Assembly (NCBI GenBank): GCA_900143615.1
Contig: FREU01000001.1
Span: forward strand, 644,767-708,766
Reading direction: 5' to 3'
Source of the DNA: Rhodobacteraceae bacterium Alg231-30
GTDB lineage: Bacteria > Pseudomonadota > Alphaproteobacteria > Rhodobacterales > Rhodobacteraceae
DNA: 64,000 nt
The translations under genes and the position numbers were made by a program. The notes under the pieces were generated by a model. The model was given only the letters and a program-made list of their open reading frames with translations, was not told the DNA's origin and did not search any database. Of this stretch, positions 41,614-50,122 are shown in pieces; the first letter of the stretch is position 1, and the number at the start of each line of letters is the position of its first letter.

Positions 41614-42447
41614 TCAAATATTAATAGGATCGGCTTTCGCCAGTTTGTCGAAACTCATCAAGGAGTCAACCAGCGCGGGCATACGTTGCAAATGTATCAT
41701 GTTTGGCCCGTCGGATGGGGCATTGTCCGGGTCTTCATGAGTCTCAATGAAGACGGCTGCCACGCCGATGGCCACCGCTGCGCGCGCCATAACAGGGGCA
41801 AACTCGCGCTGACCTCCAGAGCTGCCGCCTTGACCTCCGGGTTGTTGCACCGAATGTGTGGCATCCATCACGACAGGGTAGCCGGTTTTGGCCATCCGTG
41901 GCAGAGCGCGCATATCAGCTACCAAGGTGTTGTAGCCAAAAGATGTGCCGCGCTCGGTCAACATGATCTTGTCGTTGCCGGTGCTGGCGATTTTGGCGAC
42001 AACATTGTCCATATCCCAAGGCGCTAAAAACTGGCCTTTTTTGACGTTCACAACAGCACCAGTTTGGCCCGCCGCCAGCAACATATCAGTTTGGCGGCAC
42101 AGAAAGGCAGGGATTTGAAGGATGTCGACGGCGTCCGCCGCAGGTGCGCATTGCGCCTCAGTGTGCACATCCGTCAGGGTTGGGATGTCCATTGTGGTGC
42201 GAATGTCGCTGAGCACCTTGAGGCCAGCATCCATGCCAAGGCCACGTACACCGGACAAAGATGTTCGGTTGGCTTTGTCATAGCTGGCTTTGAACACATA
42301 TTGGGCGCCCGCTGCCTCGCAGGCTTCTTTCATTGTGCCAGCAATCATCTGTGCGTGGTCTGCACTCTCGAGCTGGCAAGGACCGGCGATGATGGTCAGG
42401 GGGCAGTTATTGCCAATGGTGAGGCCAGCGACATCAATGGTTTTCAT
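41614..42447 (-). CDS. kdsA: 3-deoxy-8-phosphooctulonate (Kdo-8-P) synthase
   Basis: A 277-residue DAHP/Kdo-8-P synthase-fold enzyme. LTIIAGPCQLESADHAQMIA, VFKASYDKANRTSLSGVRGL, LTDVHTEAQ and TERGTSFGYNTLVADMRALP are KdsA signatures. It condenses arabinose-5-phosphate with phosphoenolpyruvate to begin Kdo synthesis for lipid A inner core or Kdo-linked capsule. The ATG starts right after the TAG of the kpsE-like gene, so translation is coupled with the export genes. Confidence 0.95.
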   Translation of the reverse strand: MKTIDVAGLTIGNNCPLTIIAGPCQLESADHAQMIAGTMKEACEAAGAQYVFKASYDKANRTSLSGVRGLGMDAGLKVLSDIRTTMDIPTLTDVHTEAQCAPAADAVDILQIPAFLCRQTDMLLAAGQTGAVVNVKKGQFLAPWDMDNVVAKIASTGNDKIMLTERGTSFGYNTLVADMRALPRMAKTGYPVVMDATHSVQQPGGQGGSSGGQREFAPVMARAAVAIGVAAVFIETHEDPDNAPSDGPNMIHLQRMPALVDSLMSFDKLAKADPINI

Positions 42448-44142
42448 CTAGGAAGATACCTGTTCTCTGAGAATGGACGCGGTAAGCGAGATCATCAGAT
42501 AGATGCCTGAAAAGATCAGAAAGGCCAAGATCGTGTTTTCAAAGCTGCGCGGATATGAGGCGTCCTCAGAAGCGACCGGCTCAACACTTGTGGTTAGGTA
42601 ACGCACCTGACGGCTGGCTTCTAATTCGGTTTGTTTCAGGGTTTGGAGCGTAGATTGCATCAACAAATCGGCGGTTGCCAAATCGGCCTGTGCCATCTGG
42701 ATCTGAGAAGTCTTCTGCGCCAGAGAATCCTCTCCTTCGGTGGCGGCGTTCATGTTGGTCTCAAGGCGCAATAGCAGCCCCTGAAGGCGGCGAATGTCAC
42801 CTTTTACACCCTCAACACGGGCTTGGTTCGGACGCGTGTTGTCTTCATATGCGGCCAACTGCAGCTCTTTTTCCTGAAGTTGGATTTGCACGTTGGAAAT
42901 CTGCTGACGCAAAGAAGCGATGAGACCTTCGGGGTCAAGAACGCTGCTTTCTTGAAGCTCCACAAGGGTGGCTTGGGCTTCGCGTCGCTCGGCTTTGGCT
43001 TTTTCCAGACTTGCACGGGCGTCGCGAAGTTGGTCTTCGCGTTTGCGCCGAGACAATTCGTCAACCCGCGTTTCAGCGTAGCCGATTAAGGCACGGGAGA
43101 AACTTGTCGCGATGAGAGGGTCCGCTGCAATGACTTCCATGCGAATTGACCCTTCGGTCGGATCATATCCGATTTTGACGTTTTTCTTATAAAGCTTGAA
43201 CGCCTCTTCGTTGGAAGGGGTTGCGCTAAGTCGTTGAACTGGATCGATTGCTTGATCCGAGAAATGCGATTTGAAACCAACATCATTGTCGAGACGGATC
43301 ATGGCGTCTTTGGACGTCAGATAGTCCTGAACCGCAATAGCATCCTGATTGGCATTTAGCTGGGACGGTAGCAGAGCCCCGAGGCCTGTGCCGCCGCTGC
43401 CGTCTGCTTGTTGTACAAAGAAGGCAGACTTGGTTGCGTACATGGGTGTGGCGACAGAGTAGAAATACCATGCTGCAAACAGAGTTGGAAGGAACACAAA
43501 CACCGAAAGGCGGGCCAGCAAGAGCGCGGTGCGGCGGCGACGGCGACGGGCGATGTCACGCTGAATCTCGCCGATTTCCATGGCCCGCATCTCGGACGGA
43601 GAGCGGGTCTCTGTTGATGGCAGATTTGTCTTGTCCACTTTCATCGTCTGTGGAAGCTGAATGCGGCCAGAAGAGGCTTTGGCCGGTACGTTGTCCGCCC
43701 CCGAGCTGCCCTCGTTGCGCGGGACAAGATCCAACATATTGGTGCGTTGGAAGGGATCCACACCGGAGGCGCGCAGCAGGCGCACCGCATCATAATCCGA
43801 TGTTGCGGCCAAACCGTTCTTTTGAGCCATTCGGCGCGCAAGTCGTAATTGACGGCCGGTCAGGCCTTCACGTTTGATCTCATCTATTTCCTGCTCGGCC
43901 GGCTTAACCTGACCGGGCGCAGGTGGTTTGCCAGTTGGTTTGCCTGTAGCGGTCTCTTGTGCTGGCGGTGTTGGTGCGGGCTGTGGTCGTTTCGTTGTTC
44001 GCGGCAAATCGGCCGCGGCTGGCGCAGGGCTGGCCGTGCCTGCGGTGTTTGCGGCAGTGTTCGCAGCTGTGGGCGCTGCGCTTTGCTCAGGCGCAGGTGT
44101 GCGGCGAATGCGAAATTTCTTAGCCTTGGGTTTGGTAGTCAT
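42448..44142 (-). CDS. KpsE/CtrB-type capsule export inner-membrane protein with long N-terminal extension
   Basis: A 564-residue polysaccharide co-polymerase. The conserved part begins near residue 200 with a transmembrane helix (LLLARLSVFVFLPTLFAAWY, about 208-228), a periplasmic domain with coiled coil (330-470) and a C-terminal transmembrane helix (AFLIFSGIYLMISLTASI). The first 200 residues are extra: basic start (MTTKPKAKKFRIRRTPAPEQ), an Ala/Pro-rich stretch, then a Thr/Arg helix. KpsE proteins are near 380 residues, so this tail is unusual. With the adjacent ATPase it would export capsule or other polysaccharide. No KpsM permease is in the window. Confidence 0.82.
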   Translation of the reverse strand: MTTKPKAKKFRIRRTPAPEQSAAPTAANTAANTAGTASPAPAAADLPRTTKRPQPAPTPPAQETATGKPTGKPPAPGQVKPAEQEIDEIKREGLTGRQLRLARRMAQKNGLAATSDYDAVRLLRASGVDPFQRTNMLDLVPRNEGSSGADNVPAKASSGRIQLPQTMKVDKTNLPSTETRSPSEMRAMEIGEIQRDIARRRRRRTALLLARLSVFVFLPTLFAAWYFYSVATPMYATKSAFFVQQADGSGGTGLGALLPSQLNANQDAIAVQDYLTSKDAMIRLDNDVGFKSHFSDQAIDPVQRLSATPSNEEAFKLYKKNVKIGYDPTEGSIRMEVIAADPLIATSFSRALIGYAETRVDELSRRKREDQLRDARASLEKAKAERREAQATLVELQESSVLDPEGLIASLRQQISNVQIQLQEKELQLAAYEDNTRPNQARVEGVKGDIRRLQGLLLRLETNMNAATEGEDSLAQKTSQIQMAQADLATADLLMQSTLQTLKQTELEASRQVRYLTTSVEPVASEDASYPRSFENTILAFLIFSGIYLMISLTASILREQVSS

Positions 44143-44779
44143 AAAGCTGCTTTGCCTCTTCCAAGGTGTCAAACATATAGAGTTTCCCGTTTAGCAGCAC
44201 AGCTGCAGAACGGGCAAATTTTTCAAGCACTTCGGGCTTGTGTGACACAATTACGATTGTTGTTGTGCGTAGGCGTTCGCGTAGGACTTCGCCTGCTTTT
44301 TTGTTGAACTCGACATCGGTTGACGAGGGCATGCCCTCGTCGATCAGATACATGTCAAAATCCAGTGCCAGCATGAGCGCAAAGGTGAAGCGTGCGCGCA
44401 TGCCGGAGGAATAGGTGCCAAGGGGCTGCTCAAAGTATTCGCCAAGATTGCAGAGCCAGCGGCAGAAGGCCTCGACGTAGTCAGGGTCAAGCCCGTATAG
44501 GCGGGCGATGTAGCGGCTGTTCTCAACGGCGGAGTGTTTGCCAACAACGCCCCCCATGAAACCAAGTGGGAAAGAAATCCGACAATCGCGTCGGATGATG
44601 CCCTCGTCAGGTTTCTCTAGGCCGGCCATCATATTGATCAGGGTGGTCTTGCCTGTGCCATTGGGGGCGAGAATTCCTACGGAATTGCCCAATTCCACGC
44701 GAAACGACACGCGGTCAAGGATCACCTTGCGCTGTGTGCCTGTCCAAAAGGACTTACTCACGTTATCGAATTCGAGCAT
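44120..44779 (-). CDS. kpsT: Capsule polysaccharide export ATPase KpsT-like
   Basis: A 219-residue ABC ATPase: Walker A APNGTGKT (38-45), a signature TYSSGMRARFTFALMLALDF, Walker B MYLIDE, and SHKPE (H-loop). Length and pattern fit KpsT/CtrD of group 2-type capsule exporters. It drives polysaccharide transport together with a KpsM permease not present here. ATG 44779 is preceded by GGGAG; the long in-frame extension upstream is not protein-like. Its 3' end overlaps the KpsE-like gene by 23 bp. Confidence 0.9.
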   Translation of the reverse strand: MLEFDNVSKSFWTGTQRKVILDRVSFRVELGNSVGILAPNGTGKTTLINMMAGLEKPDEGIIRRDCRISFPLGFMGGVVGKHSAVENSRYIARLYGLDPDYVEAFCRWLCNLGEYFEQPLGTYSSGMRARFTFALMLALDFDMYLIDEGMPSSTDVEFNKKAGEVLRERLRTTTIVIVSHKPEVLEKFARSAAVLLNGKLYMFDTLEEAKQLYDYQTQG

Positions 44780-45000
44780 CGACTGCTCCCAGCCTGTATT
44801 TCTCAACCTTATAACATGTTGATTAACGCTCTGTCGGCGTTTTGTCACAATATGTCGGATTACCCCCGTGGATAGCAACGGTCTGGGGCAACAATAGGGC
44901 GGAAATGTCCTCTTATTTGGTGAAAAAACCCAGAAACGCGCATCACGTCGGGTCAATCAAAAGATATTTGGGACACGCGAAACATGGATGAACGCGATAA
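44780..45000 (-). promoter_or_regulatory. Upstream region of the capsule/Kdo operon
   Basis: A 221-bp region without a gene. On the minus strand a TTGTGA and GTTAAT pair (17-bp spacing, about 44850-44822) could be the promoter of kpsT; a TATAAG is nearby. Nothing else stands out besides the terminator of the converging-side permease operon. Confidence 0.3.
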
Positions 45001-45027
45001 AACCGAGGCGTTGATCGCGCCTCGGTT
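45001..45027 (-). terminator. Terminator of the ArsR-permease operon
   Basis: Perfect 10-bp arms AACCGAGGCG / CGCCTCGGTT with a 7-base loop, followed on the minus strand by TTTTATC, 26 bases past the permease stop. Confidence 0.85.
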
Positions 45028-45052
45028 GCGTGTTTGTGCGTGGAGTGTGGGG

Positions 45053-46087
45053 TTAAGCGATGGCCTGCCACGCCATTCCCGCAATCATTGCGCCCAGCAT
45101 GGCGTAACCGATATAGGCAAAGAAAACGCGTGGTTTTACCAATGCCCATACCGCAATTGCGGCCGGAATACAGCTGACGCCGCCCGCGATCACAAAGCTC
45201 ATCGCAGCACCATTGGCCATACCTTGATCCAAGAGGCCAGCCACCAAAGGCACGGCAGCATAGCCGTTTAGATAAGCAGGTGCGCCGACCAATGCGCCGA
45301 GCAGGATTGGCTTGAAGCCTTCACCGCCGAGAACATTTGCGATCATTTCGGCAGGGACGTAATGGATCATGAGGGCTTCGAGAACATAGGCTAGAGCCAA
45401 CCATTTGAGCAGGAACAAACCATTTTCCAAAGAGGCCGTCCGAAAGGTGTCGCGACGATCAGAGTCAGTCCAGAATTTCCAGACTGGTTTGTTTGAGAAA
45501 GGTTTCTTGACCCCGCAGCAGCCGCCGGCCTGTGGTTTTTCACGCAGAGGGTTGGCAAAAACGGGGGTGGATTTCAAAAGCATAGTACCAAATCCGCCCA
45601 GCATGCCCAAACCAATGGCCGCGACAGCTTTGGCAACTGCGAATTCAAATCCAAGTGTGCCTGAGGTTATGGCGAACATCGCCGGATCCATCAGCGGCGA
45701 GGCCAGCCAGAACGCCATGACCGCAGAGAGCGGGGCGCCTACTGCCAGAAGGGCCGCGATAAAGGGGATGACTTCGCATGAACAGAAAGGCGAGAGCCCT
45801 CCCAAGAGCGCTGCAAACACGATCATGCGGGTTTCACGCCCTTCAAAGGCTTTGGCCAAAACATTCTCGGCGCCTGTGGCCTTGAGGTAGCCAATGGCAA
45901 ATACCGCAAACAGGATAAAGGGCGCTGTGTGCAGCAAGGCGCCACTGGCAAATTCGATTGTCGGGATGAATTGCGGTGTGTCCAGTATCGCGACCGCAAG
46001 CAAGATCAGCGCAAAGGCGAGCCATGCTTTGTCAATGCGCGCCAGTCTGGCCCCAAGGGGGGAGGGCGATTGCGTTGTATCAGCCAT
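45053..46087 (-). CDS. ArsP/DUF318-type permease
   Basis: A 344-residue membrane protein with about eight to ten helices, belonging to the permease family PF03773 (ArsP, SO_0444). The motif LSPFCSCEVIPFI is the conserved cysteine signature, and GGCCGVKKP in the central cytosolic loop is a further CxC-like metal-binding site. Family members export organoarsenicals or act in copper/zinc efflux. Context with an ArsR-family repressor supports metal or metalloid efflux, but not which. It overlaps the regulator by 8 bp. Confidence 0.83.
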   Translation of the reverse strand: MADTTQSPSPLGARLARIDKAWLAFALILLAVAILDTPQFIPTIEFASGALLHTAPFILFAVFAIGYLKATGAENVLAKAFEGRETRMIVFAALLGGLSPFCSCEVIPFIAALLAVGAPLSAVMAFWLASPLMDPAMFAITSGTLGFEFAVAKAVAAIGLGMLGGFGTMLLKSTPVFANPLREKPQAGGCCGVKKPFSNKPVWKFWTDSDRRDTFRTASLENGLFLLKWLALAYVLEALMIHYVPAEMIANVLGGEGFKPILLGALVGAPAYLNGYAAVPLVAGLLDQGMANGAAMSFVIAGGVSCIPAAIAVWALVKPRVFFAYIGYAMLGAMIAGMAWQAIA

Positions 46088-46424
46088 GAGAGTGGTCCTT
46101 GTGAGGTGTTGTGCTGTCCGCGCAACATTCTTTCAGCAGGAAGGAAGACAATTGTTTGACCGCGTCAAAAGCGACGGCGGCGCAGATGATCGAGCGCCCC
46201 TTGCGCTCTTGGACAACAAGCCCTGCTTGCGCGAGAATCTTCATATGATGGGTTAGGGTCGAACCGGTCACGCCGCTACGTTTTCCAAGCTCGCCAATCG
46301 AAAGCCCGTCGGCACCCGCGCGTACAAGGCAGCGCAAAACCGAGAGGCGTTGCTCTGAGCCGAGGGCTGCAAAAGTTGACGCGGCCACTTCGAGAGAGAT
46401 GTCTGTAATGGAATCATGTTTCAT
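46080..46424 (-). CDS. ArsR-family transcriptional regulator
   Basis: A 114-residue winged-helix repressor: VAASTFAALGSEQRLSVLRC, then the recognition helix SGVTGSTLTHHMKILAQAGL and wing VQERKGRSI. Cysteines at the end of helix one and near the C-terminus (KECCADST) and a His-rich tail (HKDHSHG) may bind a metal. ArsR-type repressors leave DNA on metal binding. The start ATG lies inside a 16-bp palindrome, suggesting autoregulation. It is transcribed with the permease. Confidence 0.86.
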   Translation of the reverse strand: MKHDSITDISLEVAASTFAALGSEQRLSVLRCLVRAGADGLSIGELGKRSGVTGSTLTHHMKILAQAGLVVQERKGRSIICAAVAFDAVKQLSSFLLKECCADSTTPHKDHSHG

Positions 46425-46438
46425 ATTTCTAGAAATAT
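46423..46438. promoter_or_regulatory. Palindromic operator of the ArsR-permease unit
   Basis: Perfect 16-bp palindrome ATATTTCTAGAAATAT, with a second, outer inverted pair TTTCAT / ATGAAA at 46420-46447. It covers the regulator's start codon and is 12 bp before the divergent glycosylase frame. Confidence 0.6.
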
Positions 46439-46509
46439 AGAAATGAAAGATGTTTGCAAGCGTTATTTCGAACTTTGTCGAAATGAAAGTCGCAAGCTAT
46501 ACCGTGCGG

Positions 46510-47091
46510 ATGGAGTTGATCAAAGATATTTCGGCCTGTCAGGCTTGTGCTGCGCGTTTTGCGGCGACGGCTTCGCGTCATGTGCCACGTCCGGTTGTCT
46601 GGTTTCGGTCAAATGCTAGAATCTTGATTGCCGGACAGGCCCCCGGTGCGCGGGTGCATGAGAGCGGGCGGCCGTTTACCGATCCGTCTGGCGATCGGTT
46701 GCGCGACTGGACCGGACTTGATGACCAAGTGTTTTATGACCGAGATCAGGTGGCCATTCTGCCAATGGCGTTTTGCTTTCCCGGATATGATGCCAAGGGG
46801 AGTGATCTGCCGCCTCCTAAGGAGTGCGCGAAGTTGTGGCGCCAACCGGCGGTGGCGTCCTTGGGTGAGGTGAGGTTGACCTTATTGGTTGGAGGCTATG
46901 CGCAGAAGTGGCATTTGAACACCAAGGCGGGCGTGACCGAGACCGTTGCACGCTGGCGGGAATATGCGCCGGACGTGTTCCCCTTGCCTCATCCGTCGTG
47001 GCGCAATACTGCGTGGGTCAGGAAAAATCCGTGGTTTGAGGCCGAGCTGTTGCCCGAGCTGCGCACCCGCATCAAGGACGTGCTGACATGA
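46510..47091 (+). CDS. Uracil-DNA glycosylase superfamily protein
   Basis: A roughly 193-residue protein of the uracil-DNA glycosylase fold: ILIAGQAPGARVHESGRPFT (motif 1, GQAPG), SGDRLRDWTG and LPHPSWRNTAW (motif 2, HPSxxN). Cys at the start (CQACAARF) plus two more (CFPGYD, KECAKLW) suggest the iron-sulfur cluster of family 4-like enzymes, although spacing differs. It likely removes uracil or another base lesion. In-frame ATGs at 46450 and 46483 would lengthen it by 20 or 9 residues; none has a strong binding site. It overlaps the SseB-like gene by 4 bp. Confidence 0.75.
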   Translation: MELIKDISACQACAARFAATASRHVPRPVVWFRSNARILIAGQAPGARVHESGRPFTDPSGDRLRDWTGLDDQVFYDRDQVAILPMAFCFPGYDAKGSDLPPPKECAKLWRQPAVASLGEVRLTLLVGGYAQKWHLNTKAGVTETVARWREYAPDVFPLPHPSWRNTAWVRKNPWFEAELLPELRTRIKDVLT

Positions 47092-47891
47092 GCGAGACAA
47101 GCCAGACCGCAACCCCTTTGGACAAAGCCCACGCGACTATGGAAGCGGCCCCGAGTGATGACGCGGCGCGGATGCGGTTTTATGAACGGCTGGCCGATGC
47201 TGAGCTGTTCATTTTGCTGGAGAAAGAACCCGAAGGGGAGCGTATCGCGCCGGAGATTTTTGAGACTTCTGATGCGTCGTTTATCCTGGTGTTTGATACC
47301 GAAGAACGGCTGGCAAAGTTTGTGGGTAGGGTTGCGCCTTATGCGGCTCTATCAGGGCGCGCAATTGCAGGCATGCTGGCAGGGCAAGGCATTGGGTTGG
47401 CTGTGAACCCCGAAGTGGCTCCGTCCTCAATTTTGATCCCGTCTGAGGCCGTAGGTTGGCTGGCTGAAACTCTGACCCATGCGCCGGATGAAGTTGAGGC
47501 GCGCGCGCAGAGCTTTACCTCGCCCGCCGGATTGCCAGAGTCTCTCATTACTGCCTTGGACGTGAAACTTGCCACTGCGGCGGGGTTTGCCAAATCTGCT
47601 TATTTGGTTGGTGTGACCTATGAGGGAGGGGCGCAGTCGCATTTGTTGGGTTTTGTCGATGCATTGGAGCAGGCGCAGGGGGCGCTGGCCAAGGCGGTCA
47701 ACGAAGCGCTGACATTCTCGGGCATCGAGGCGGGTGCGCTGGATGTGGGGTTCTTTGCCGCGTCTGATCCGGTTGCTGCGCAATTAGCGCGGGCCGGGTT
47801 GCGGTTTGATCTGCCTGAGCCTGAAAAACCCAGTGAATATGTGCCGATCATGCCGGGTAGCGATCCAGATAATCCCCCAAAGCTTCGCTAG
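47088..47891 (+). CDS. SseB-family protein
   Basis: A 267-residue cytosolic protein with the SseB N-terminal domain pattern: FYERLADAELFILLEKEPEG, then FILVFDTEERLAKF and GIGLAVNPEVAPSSILIPSE. The C-terminal half (roughly 135-230) resembles the SseB C-terminal domain. The function is not established; E. coli SseB is linked with serine sensitivity. It is coupled to the glycosylase gene by an ATGA overlap. Confidence 0.75.
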   Translation: MSETSQTATPLDKAHATMEAAPSDDAARMRFYERLADAELFILLEKEPEGERIAPEIFETSDASFILVFDTEERLAKFVGRVAPYAALSGRAIAGMLAGQGIGLAVNPEVAPSSILIPSEAVGWLAETLTHAPDEVEARAQSFTSPAGLPESLITALDVKLATAAGFAKSAYLVGVTYEGGAQSHLLGFVDALEQAQGALAKAVNEALTFSGIEAGALDVGFFAASDPVAAQLARAGLRFDLPEPEKPSEYVPIMPGSDPDNPPKLR

Positions 47892-47989
47892 ATATTGCGT
47901 GCCTATTTGGTTGCAAATCCGAAGACTTCGCGCGACGCTAACGGCCAAGAGCGACCTGATTTAGGCCGCGTGGAACGGGGGCGTAGAGC

Positions 47990-48973
47990 ATGCAAGTCAC
48001 ACTGGATGAAATTGAAGAAAAAAGCCGCGCGGCGTTGATTGCGCATGGGGCGGGGGAATGGCAAGCGGGCGAAGTGGCCCGCGCCGTGCGTCGTGCAGAA
48101 GAGACCGGCAACGTTATTTGCGGGCTCTACTATCTGGAAAGCTACTGTCTGCAGCTCACTTCGGGGCGCGTCAAAGGATTGGCAGCACCGGATGTCACGC
48201 ATTCACGCCCCGGGGCTGTGACGGTGGATGCCAAGTTTGGCTTTGCCCAGCCAGCGTTTTTGCATGCTTTGCCTGAGGCGGTGAAAGCGGCGCGGGCCAA
48301 TGGGATTGCGTCGCTGGCGGTGGCGCATTCGCACACCTGCACGTCGCTTGGGTATTTCACCGAGCAAATTGCGGCGGCGGGTTTGATCGGCATCGGTGCA
48401 ACCAATGCTTCGGCAATTGTCGCGCCTCCGGGTGGCAAGCAGCCTGTTTTGGGAACCAATCCGATTGCGATGACCATACCCGGCGATGGCGCGCCTCTGA
48501 TGCATGCGGATTTCTCAACGGCTGCGGTGGCGCTGGGCAAGATCACCATGGCCAAAGCTGCCGGTGAAAAGATTCCACTGGGCTGGGCCGTGGATGCCGA
48601 CGGGCAGCCGACAACTGATCCTGAGGCCGCTTTGGGTGGGGCTTTGGTGTCTGCTGCCGAGCATAAGGGGTGGGCTTTGGGGCTGTTGGTGGAAGCTCTG
48701 GCGGCGGGGCTGACAGGCTCGGTCAACTCTGTGGATGTGAAGGGGCTTAAGCTTGCCGAGGGGGCGCCGCATGATTTGGGGCAGTTCTATATTTTGATTG
48801 ATCCCGGGGCCCATGGCGGAGCGTTGGAGGCGCGCTTTGAGCGGGTTTCACAGATAGTCGCAGAGGATTCAGGTGCCCGCATTCCCGGCACGCCGCGGCG
48901 GCATTTGGATCCGGTGGAGGTGCCGGATACGCTTTGGGCAACAGTGCAAGAACTGGGCCAAAAGCTTACATGA
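47990..48973 (+). CDS. LDH2-family NAD(P)-dependent oxidoreductase (malate/lactate/sulfolactate type)
   Basis: A 327-residue protein of the Ldh_2 fold: SLAVAHSHTCTSLGYFTEQI (with the catalytic His), GIGATNASAIVAPPGGKQPV, LGTNPIAMTIPGDG and GALVSAAEHKGWALGLLVEA. The family reduces or oxidises 2-hydroxy acids such as malate, ureidoglycolate, 3-sulfolactate and Delta1-piperideine-2-carboxylate. The context does not select a substrate. The ATG has a G-rich upstream run and a GAG at about -3. Confidence 0.83.
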   Translation: MQVTLDEIEEKSRAALIAHGAGEWQAGEVARAVRRAEETGNVICGLYYLESYCLQLTSGRVKGLAAPDVTHSRPGAVTVDAKFGFAQPAFLHALPEAVKAARANGIASLAVAHSHTCTSLGYFTEQIAAAGLIGIGATNASAIVAPPGGKQPVLGTNPIAMTIPGDGAPLMHADFSTAAVALGKITMAKAAGEKIPLGWAVDADGQPTTDPEAALGGALVSAAEHKGWALGLLVEALAAGLTGSVNSVDVKGLKLAEGAPHDLGQFYILIDPGAHGGALEARFERVSQIVAEDSGARIPGTPRRHLDPVEVPDTLWATVQELGQKLT

Positions 48974-49121
48974 TGCTGTGCTCAAGCAGGGCATTTTTGC
49001 AGACACTAAGAGCCGGTGGATGACCGTAAAAATGTGAAGCTGACGCCGGGCGTGAATGGTGGGAGGTACGGATAGGTTTTCTGCGTTCGCCCTGCGATCG
49101 GTCAGTGTCGCTCTCTGTGGC

Positions 49122-49997
49122 TTAGTGGCTTAGAGACTCCAAAAGTAAACGTATTAATCCACGTTTTGGCGCGTTGGCGGGCCAATCGGCATAGACGTCT
49201 ACTGCCTCTAGTGTCCATTCCGGGAGGACGTGAACCATGTCCCCTGACGCGAGATGGTGCTCGGCCAGAAAGTCGGGAACCACTGCAACGCCTGCTCCGG
49301 CCCGAGTAAGTCTAAAAAGGGCCTGCGCGTCGTTTGTCGAAAGCTGGGCATTCGGCTTGAACGCGCTTGTCTCACCCGCAACGCCAAAAAACTTCAGCGG
49401 CTTGCTATGAACTTGCTTTAGAACGGACCAATCCCAGTTTTGCACCTGCTTTGGATGTGTTGGGTGTGATTTTGTTGCCATGTATTCAGCTGAGGCCACA
49501 AGGATGCGTTGCACGGAAAAAAGAAGGCGCGATGTCGTTGAATTTACGCCTCCTGGCGTCATCCGGATGGCGAGATCAAAACCGTCGTCGATCAAATCCT
49601 TGCGCGAGTCCGTAAAATCCAGAGACAGTCGAATGCGTGGGTATCGTCGGGCAAAGGCCGCGATCTTGTCGGGCAATTGAGAAAGCGACAACACAGAAGG
49701 GGCGGTGATGCGTAACTCGCCGCTAGGCTCGCGCGCTGAAAGTGAAAGTTCGACAAGATCCTGCTCAACGGCTTCCATCATCTTGTGAGCGGCTGCCAGT
49801 AGTTTCTCGCCTTCCCGCGTTAAGGATAGTTTGCGTGTTGAGCGATAGATTAACGCGACACCCAGATGGTCTTCGAGTTGGGAAATGTGGTGGCTGACGA
49901 CGGAAGGGGATAAATTCAACTCGTGCGCAGCGCCGCGAAAGGATCCGTGGTTTATCACTTTCGCAAAGATGGCCATCTGACGGAGGCGATCAATCAT
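49122..49997 (-). CDS. LysR-family transcriptional regulator
   Basis: A 291-residue LysR protein: winged-helix MIDRLRQMAIFAKVINHGSF, GAAHELNLSPSVVSHHISQL, then LysR_substrate domain (LRITAPSVLSLSQLPDKIAA). It is divergent from two exported SnoaL-like genes and a QorB-like gene, which are therefore its likely targets. The ATG lacks a clear ribosome binding site. The subtype resembles DhdR/PgrR-like repressors with the VVSHHISQLE helix, but this is only an impression. Confidence 0.9.
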   Translation of the reverse strand: MIDRLRQMAIFAKVINHGSFRGAAHELNLSPSVVSHHISQLEDHLGVALIYRSTRKLSLTREGEKLLAAAHKMMEAVEQDLVELSLSAREPSGELRITAPSVLSLSQLPDKIAAFARRYPRIRLSLDFTDSRKDLIDDGFDLAIRMTPGGVNSTTSRLLFSVQRILVASAEYMATKSHPTHPKQVQNWDWSVLKQVHSKPLKFFGVAGETSAFKPNAQLSTNDAQALFRLTRAGAGVAVVPDFLAEHHLASGDMVHVLPEWTLEAVDVYADWPANAPKRGLIRLLLESLSH

Positions 49998-50047
49998 TCA
50001 TCCATCCAATCGAACAGTTAATTTTTATAATCGTAGCTTATGCTCTA

Positions 50048-50063
50048 ATTGAATTTGGTCAAT
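50048..50063. promoter_or_regulatory. Candidate LysR-type operator
   Basis: ATTGA-N6-TCAAT in the 125-bp gap between the divergent LysR gene and the first SnoaL-like gene. It has the T-N11-A spacing of LysR sites within TTGA-N6-TCAA. Confidence 0.4.
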
Positions 50064-50122
50064 GCTGTGTGTGCCTCCCGAAGTTCGGTATGGGGGTCTG
50101 GTTTTGTAGAAGGAAATTTTGA

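Noticed and set aside
41176-42027. 283-codon open frame on the plus strand, opposite kdsA and the hexomutase
   Set aside because: No motif, unusual residue mix (His/Arg/Cys-rich), and full overlap with well-supported genes.
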